This document shows, in pieces, positions 60,897 through 64,000 of a stretch of 64,000 nucleotides of DNA. Location of the stretch: contig NZ_CP019288.1 in the NCBI RefSeq assembly GCF_009901525.1, positions 744,001 through 808,000 of the forward strand, given 5' to 3'. Origin of the DNA: Kordia antarctica. Its GTDB lineage: Bacteria; Bacteroidota; Bacteroidia; Flavobacteriales; Flavobacteriaceae. The notes under the pieces are model-generated. The model was not told where the DNA came from and searched no databases. It saw only the letters and a list, made by a program, of their open reading frames with translations. Each line of letters begins with the position of its first letter. Positions within the stretch are counted from its first letter, which is position 1. Position numbers and translations under genes: made by a program.

Positions 60897-61109
60897 ATGA
60901 AAAAAAGAAATTTAAAATCACTAAACATCAACAAGGAAAAAGTGAGTTCTTTAGGTAAAGAAAATATTCTTGGTGGAGGATTTACAAGTTGGTCTTGTCA
61001 TTCAGACATATCTATATGCTTATGTTCTGGAGCATGTCCATTACCTTTGAGAACCAATGAAGGTCCATGTCCAGGAGGAACTGCTGGTTGTTGGTCTCAT
61101 ATACCATAG
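60897..61109 (+). CDS. Double-glycine leader peptide precursor, 70 residues
   Basis: From the ATG at 60897 the leader is MKKRNLKSLNINKEKVSSLG then KENILGGG, nearly the same as at 39578. The core (FTSWSCHSDISICLCSGACP then LPLRTNEGPCPGGTAGCWSH) has six Cys with paired CxCxxxC spacing and several Gly and Pro. After the TAG stop the same frame stays open for 24 codons (with another Cys and Thr residues) to a TAA at 61184. The longer ORF from 60822 adds an unlikely basic N-terminus. A terminator lies at 61211. Confidence 0.8.
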   Translation: MKKRNLKSLNINKEKVSSLGKENILGGGFTSWSCHSDISICLCSGACPLPLRTNEGPCPGGTAGCWSHIP

Positions 61110-61210
61110 GCATCACTTTTTGGTGAGTATTCTGTCGTTTGTGATACAGGCATGCCAAGTAGACCAACTACAGTTAAATTATAATTTATTATTATTTTAG
61201 GTTAAACATA

Positions 61211-61245
61211 AAAGAGAATGTAACTAACTGCATTCTCTTTTTTTA
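61211..61245 (+). terminator. Rho-independent terminator after the 60897 precursor
   Basis: AAAGAGAATG and CATTCTCTTT form a perfect 10 bp stem around TAACTAACTG, followed by a run of T. It lies 101 bases after the TAG and 27 after the in-frame TAA at 61184. Confidence 0.9.
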
Positions 61246-61273
61246 TTTACGTTAAGAGTGTTATGTTTGTAAC

Positions 61274-62008
61274 ATGATTCCAGAAAAAAAAGTGACCGAA
61301 GCCATTCAATACAGACGCTCAGTGCGCGTTTTTGATAAAGACGTTGATATTGACACGGAAAAAGTGAAACAATGTGTTCAAAATGCTGTGTTGGCTCCAA
61401 CCAGTAGTAATTTACAATTATGGGAATTCTATCATATAACTGACGAAAAAGTTTTGAAACAATTAACGGTAGCTTGTTTGGATCAAAATGCCGCAAAAAC
61501 CGCTAAACAATTGGTCGTGGTCGTTGCCAGAAAAGATTTATGGAAACAACGTGCGAAAGCAAATGTGAGTTTTCTTAAAAGTGTCTATGGCGATAAAGCA
61601 AAAGAAGAATATTCGCGAAGAGAAAAATTTGCATTGAATTATTACCAAAAGTTGATTCCGTCAATTTATACTGAATTTCTAGGCATTTTAGGACTTCTGA
61701 AATATGCCGTTTTTAATTGTATCGGATTATTTAGACCTGTATATCGACAAGTTCGCTTGAGCGATTTACGTATTGTAGCACACAAAAGTGCAGGTTTGGC
61801 AGCACAAAACTTCATGATTAGTATGGCAGCAATTGGGTATGATACGTGTCCGATGGAAGGCAGCGACACCTTGCGCGTAAAGAAGATTTTAAAACTTCCT
61901 CGCGGTGCCGAAATTAATATGATTATTGGTTGCGGCGTACGTTCTGAAAATGGCGTTTATGGACCTCAGTTTAGAGTTCCGTTTGAAACGACTTATTTTG
62001 AGTTATGA
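61274..62008 (+). CDS. Nitroreductase-family FMN enzyme
   Basis: The 244-residue protein has the family pattern: AIQYRRSVRVFDKDVD (FMN phosphate contacts), CVQNAVLAPTSSNLQLWEFY, KSAGLAAQNFMISMAAIGYD (the AxNLxLAAxxxG-type helix) and the late LPRGAEINMIIGCGVRS. It reduces nitro compounds, quinones or similar substrates with NAD(P)H. The middle has an insertion with a hydrophobic stretch (LIPSIYTEFLGILGLLKYAV) longer than in most members. The stop codon lies inside the first unit of a 7 bp tandem array. Confidence 0.9.
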   Translation: MIPEKKVTEAIQYRRSVRVFDKDVDIDTEKVKQCVQNAVLAPTSSNLQLWEFYHITDEKVLKQLTVACLDQNAAKTAKQLVVVVARKDLWKQRAKANVSFLKSVYGDKAKEEYSRREKFALNYYQKLIPSIYTEFLGILGLLKYAVFNCIGLFRPVYRQVRLSDLRIVAHKSAGLAAQNFMISMAAIGYDTCPMEGSDTLRVKKILKLPRGAEINMIIGCGVRSENGVYGPQFRVPFETTYFEL

Positions 62009-62034
62009 GTTATGAGTTATGAGTTATGAGTTAT
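62000..62034. repeat. Tandem array, 5 x 7 bp (GAGTTAT), starting inside the nitroreductase stop region
   Basis: Five perfect copies of GAGTTAT. The first copy includes the last sense codons and the TGA ends in the second copy, so the array grew from the 3' end of the gene. Each further unit contains TGA in one of the frames. Confidence 0.95.
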
Positions 62035-62078
62035 GAAAACTAAAAAGTTCTCAATTCTCAATACTAACTACTCAATTC

Positions 62079-62735
62079 TCATTTACTATTCACCATTTTA
62101 TTCCGAATAGCATATAATACCAAACCAATTCTACTTTTCACTTTGAAATGTTTGAATAATGATTCGCGATAACCGTCTATTGTTTTTGGACTCAGGCACA
62201 TTTGTTGTGCAATTTCTTTGTATGTCATTTCTGTACATGCCAATTTTAAGAACGCCAATTCGGTGTCTTTTAACTTTTTTCCGTTTTTGACTTCAGAATC
62301 ATTTCCGCCGTGAAGCGTATTTAATAATGTAGTTGCCACACGTTCTGAATAGTAAATTCCGTTAGAAATTACTTCGTTTAACGCTTTGTAAAATATTTCT
62401 GGATGAATGTCTTTCAGTAAATATCCTTTCGCGCCTAAGCGTAACATTCTTATAATAGTTTCTTCATGATCGTCCATAGAAAGTGCCAATACTTGAATAC
62501 TTGGACGGTTTTCTTTGATCCATTCCATCGTTTCAAAACCGTTCATTACAGGCATATTGATATCTAATAAGATAATATCTGGGACATTTTCAGACTCTAA
62601 TAATTTTTTAGTCAGTTCACTTCCATTCTTTACATGGTACAAAACCTCAAACTCATCAAATGCATTTACCAATCCTTGCAACGATTTTGCAAAGAGTAAA
62701 TGATCATCTACAATAACAACTGAATGTTTCTTCAT
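62079..62735 (-). CDS. NarL/FixJ-family response regulator
   Basis: The 218-residue protein has a receiver domain (VVIVDDHLLFAKSLQG with the acidic pair, phospho-Asp in IILLDINMPVMNGFET at about residue 56, and Lys in GAKGYLLKDIHPEIF). A LuxR-type HTH follows (TELAFLKLACTEMTYKEIAQ then MCLSPKTIDGYRESLFKHF). It is encoded one base after the histidine kinase stop and so forms a pair with it. Target genes are unknown. Confidence 0.95.
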   Translation of the reverse strand: MKKHSVVIVDDHLLFAKSLQGLVNAFDEFEVLYHVKNGSELTKKLLESENVPDIILLDINMPVMNGFETMEWIKENRPSIQVLALSMDDHEETIIRMLRLGAKGYLLKDIHPEIFYKALNEVISNGIYYSERVATTLLNTLHGGNDSEVKNGKKLKDTELAFLKLACTEMTYKEIAQQMCLSPKTIDGYRESLFKHFKVKSRIGLVLYAIRNKMVNSK

Positions 62736-62736
62736 A

Positions 62737-63519
62737 CTATTTTTTATAGGGATAGGATAAAGTTAAGGAAACTCCTTTATTTTTAGCCGATTTCATAGCA
62801 AATTCTGTATTTATGATTGCTGCGCGACTTTTCATATTAATTAATCCTGATCCTTTTTCTATTTCTCCTTCTTCAAAACCAACACCATCATCTTGTGCTA
62901 AAACAAGCAATCGGTCTGATTTAAAATTAAGGGTTACTTCTAATTTATTTGCTTTGGAATGTTTAATTGCATTTGAAAAGAACTCTTGCATGATACGGAA
63001 CAAAATGATCTCTTCCTTAATATCCAAAGTTCTTTTTTCTCCTAAAATATGCAACTTTGCTTCCAAAAAGTTCAACTTATTAAAACGATCTAGCTCTACT
63101 TCTACCGATTTCACTAATCCCATATTTTGAATAATCTCAGTATTCATGGTTTTAGATAGCAGTCTGATTTCTTGCAAACTCTTTCCTACTATTTCGCTAA
63201 TATCATCTAATTTTTCTTTGTTTTCATCTGTAAGCTGTGTTCCTAAAATATTGATATGCATCCGAGCTACAGACAATAATTGTCCAATATTGTCATGCAA
63301 TTCCCAACTCATATTTTGCAATGCTTGTTCTTGAATTTCGATTTGCGACTTCGCAATTTCTTCCATATATCGCTTTTCGGCTTCTTTCTGTTCTAGAATA
63401 AACTTTAGTTTACGCTTTTGGAAGAATACGAATAAGATGATAACCGTAATCAACAAAATAAGCAACACCAAAGATGATGTTGCAACAACTAATAATATTT
63501 GAGCATCTTCAGGTTGCAT
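62737..63519 (-). CDS. Sensor histidine kinase, HisKA_3 (NarX/LiaS-like)
   Basis: The 260-residue protein has one N-terminal membrane helix (LVLLILLITVIILFVFF), a short coiled coil, the HisKA_3 phosphoacceptor MSWELHDNIGQLLSVARMHI, and an ATPase domain (N box IMQEFFSNAIKHSKANKLEV, G boxes DDGVGFEEGEIEKGSGLINM). It has almost no extracellular part, so it probably senses through the two membrane proteins encoded just upstream. It pairs with the response regulator at 62079. Confidence 0.94.
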   Translation of the reverse strand: MQPEDAQILLVVATSSLVLLILLITVIILFVFFQKRKLKFILEQKEAEKRYMEEIAKSQIEIQEQALQNMSWELHDNIGQLLSVARMHINILGTQLTDENKEKLDDISEIVGKSLQEIRLLSKTMNTEIIQNMGLVKSVEVELDRFNKLNFLEAKLHILGEKRTLDIKEEIILFRIMQEFFSNAIKHSKANKLEVTLNFKSDRLLVLAQDDGVGFEEGEIEKGSGLINMKSRAAIINTEFAMKSAKNKGVSLTLSYPYKK

Positions 63520-63531
63520 GATTTTTTATTC

Positions 63532-63687
63532 TTATATATTAAACAGTTTTACATTTTTTCTGTAATCCAATAACTTTTGGGTTTTCTTTTTGTGCAATAT
63601 TAATATTAATATTGTAAATATAATTGAACTAAAAAATATAATAGCGGAAGACACAATTACAGTTAATTCTATACTTGAACTTTCCAT
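63532..63687 (-). CDS. Small single-pass membrane protein, 51 residues
   Basis: The ORF gives MESSSIELTVIVSSAIIFFS then SIIFTILILILHKKKTQKLL, a single membrane helix with a basic cytoplasmic tail. Its ATG overlaps the stop of the upstream membrane gene by one base (TAATG), so translation is coupled. The gene lies 12 bases before the histidine kinase start. It may be a small accessory of the kinase. No family is recognised. Confidence 0.68.
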   Translation of the reverse strand: MESSSIELTVIVSSAIIFFSSIIFTILILILHKKKTQKLLDYRKNVKLFNI

Positions 63688-64000
63688 TACATATCAGTTA
63701 TTTGATTGTTATAGTTCTTTTTCATGGTGTAAAATCCAATTATAAAACAAATACACATCACAAAATTCAAGAAAAACAATACTGTACTAAAAATCTTTTG
63801 ATCTCCCAAAAGGAAAAATTCAGATGCAACTTGAAACGGTAAAAATGTTCCATGAAACAATAAAATTCCTAAACTAAACCAAAAATGAGTCGATTTAGTG
63901 ATATTAAGTACCATATCGCTTTTAAATATTTCTATGAAATAAAAACATATTGATATTATTAAAAAGATTACTCCTAAAGCATATGTGAAATTTTGTATAC
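63687..64000 (-). CDS. Multi-helix membrane protein, C-terminal part (runs off the window)
   Basis: The frame is open past the ATG at 63914 to the window edge, so the gene begins outside. The visible 103 residues hold three or four hydrophobic segments (FTYALGVIFLIISICFYFI, FWFSLGILLFHGTFLPF, VLFFLNFVMCICFIIGFY) and end in YTMKKNYNNQITDM. It is in the same operon as the small membrane protein, the kinase and the response regulator, and may be the signal-sensing part. No family is recognised. Confidence 0.75.
   Translation of the reverse strand, partial: IQNFTYALGVIFLIISICFYFIEIFKSDMVLNITKSTHFWFSLGILLFHGTFLPFQVASEFFLLGDQKIFSTVLFFLNFVMCICFIIGFYTMKKNYNNQITDM

Overview
The window is low-GC DNA from a marine-type member of the Bacteroidota, most likely family Flavobacteriaceae. 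The leader style of its small double-glycine peptides (MLKNISK..., MKKRNLK...) suggests something close to Kordia. Supporting signs are a SusC/SusD pair with a triple-tyrosine hybrid regulator, a bacillithiol gene (bshA), a Bacteroidota LptD-like protein, an HU-like protein, and promoters with TAnnTTTA/G -7 elements. No rRNA, tRNA, CRISPR array, transposase or phage module was seen.

Layout. 1-6634: end of a glycan-uptake locus (partial SusD, SusC, membrane-bound regulator). 6774-8012: MscS-type channel. 8193-20586: probable defence island on the minus strand: HU-like protein, DUF6161-like membrane coiled-coil protein, complete type I restriction-modification (hsdR, hsdM, hsdS), a KAP P-loop NTPase, a GIY-YIG/DUF4357 nuclease and a small basic protein. 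20844-38955: housekeeping genes (BI-1 protein, MsrB, BshA, GH3/serine-hydrolase fusion, histidine kinase, Fe-S oxidoreductase pair, MlaD-like protein, amidase, LptD-like protein, RidA). This stretch is broken by repeat-rich intergenic regions, including a MITE-like element at 29865-30238.

39051-45062: ribosomal-peptide region. It holds a grasp-with-spasm cluster (precursor, ATP-grasp ligase, 61-residue coupled ORF, SPASM protein, and an EreA/ChaN-like lipoprotein) plus several unlinked Cys-rich double-glycine precursors. Others lie at 29487, 54286, 60375 and 60897. Five of these promoters share a box (consensus read toward the gene TAAGGYAAAACCGTA) 21-23 bp upstream of a TAnnTTTA element. This is the strongest candidate for an undescribed regulon. 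No C39-peptidase transporter or lanthionine synthetase is present, so processing and export must be encoded elsewhere.

45390-53923: six-gene alginate operon on the minus strand (PL6, PL7, gluconokinase-6-phosphogluconate dehydrogenase fusion, Nramp-like transporter lacking the metal-binding motifs, PL7, SDR). Three palindromes upstream look like GntR/FadR-type operators. 54540-64000: penicillin acylase-family protein, aldehyde dehydrogenase, TPR-AraC membrane regulator, two peptide precursors, nitroreductase, and a NarL-type two-component operon with two small membrane proteins upstream.

Many intergenic gaps carry 7-8 bp tandem arrays in five or six copies and REP-like palindromes. All calls come from reading the sequence; no database search was run.
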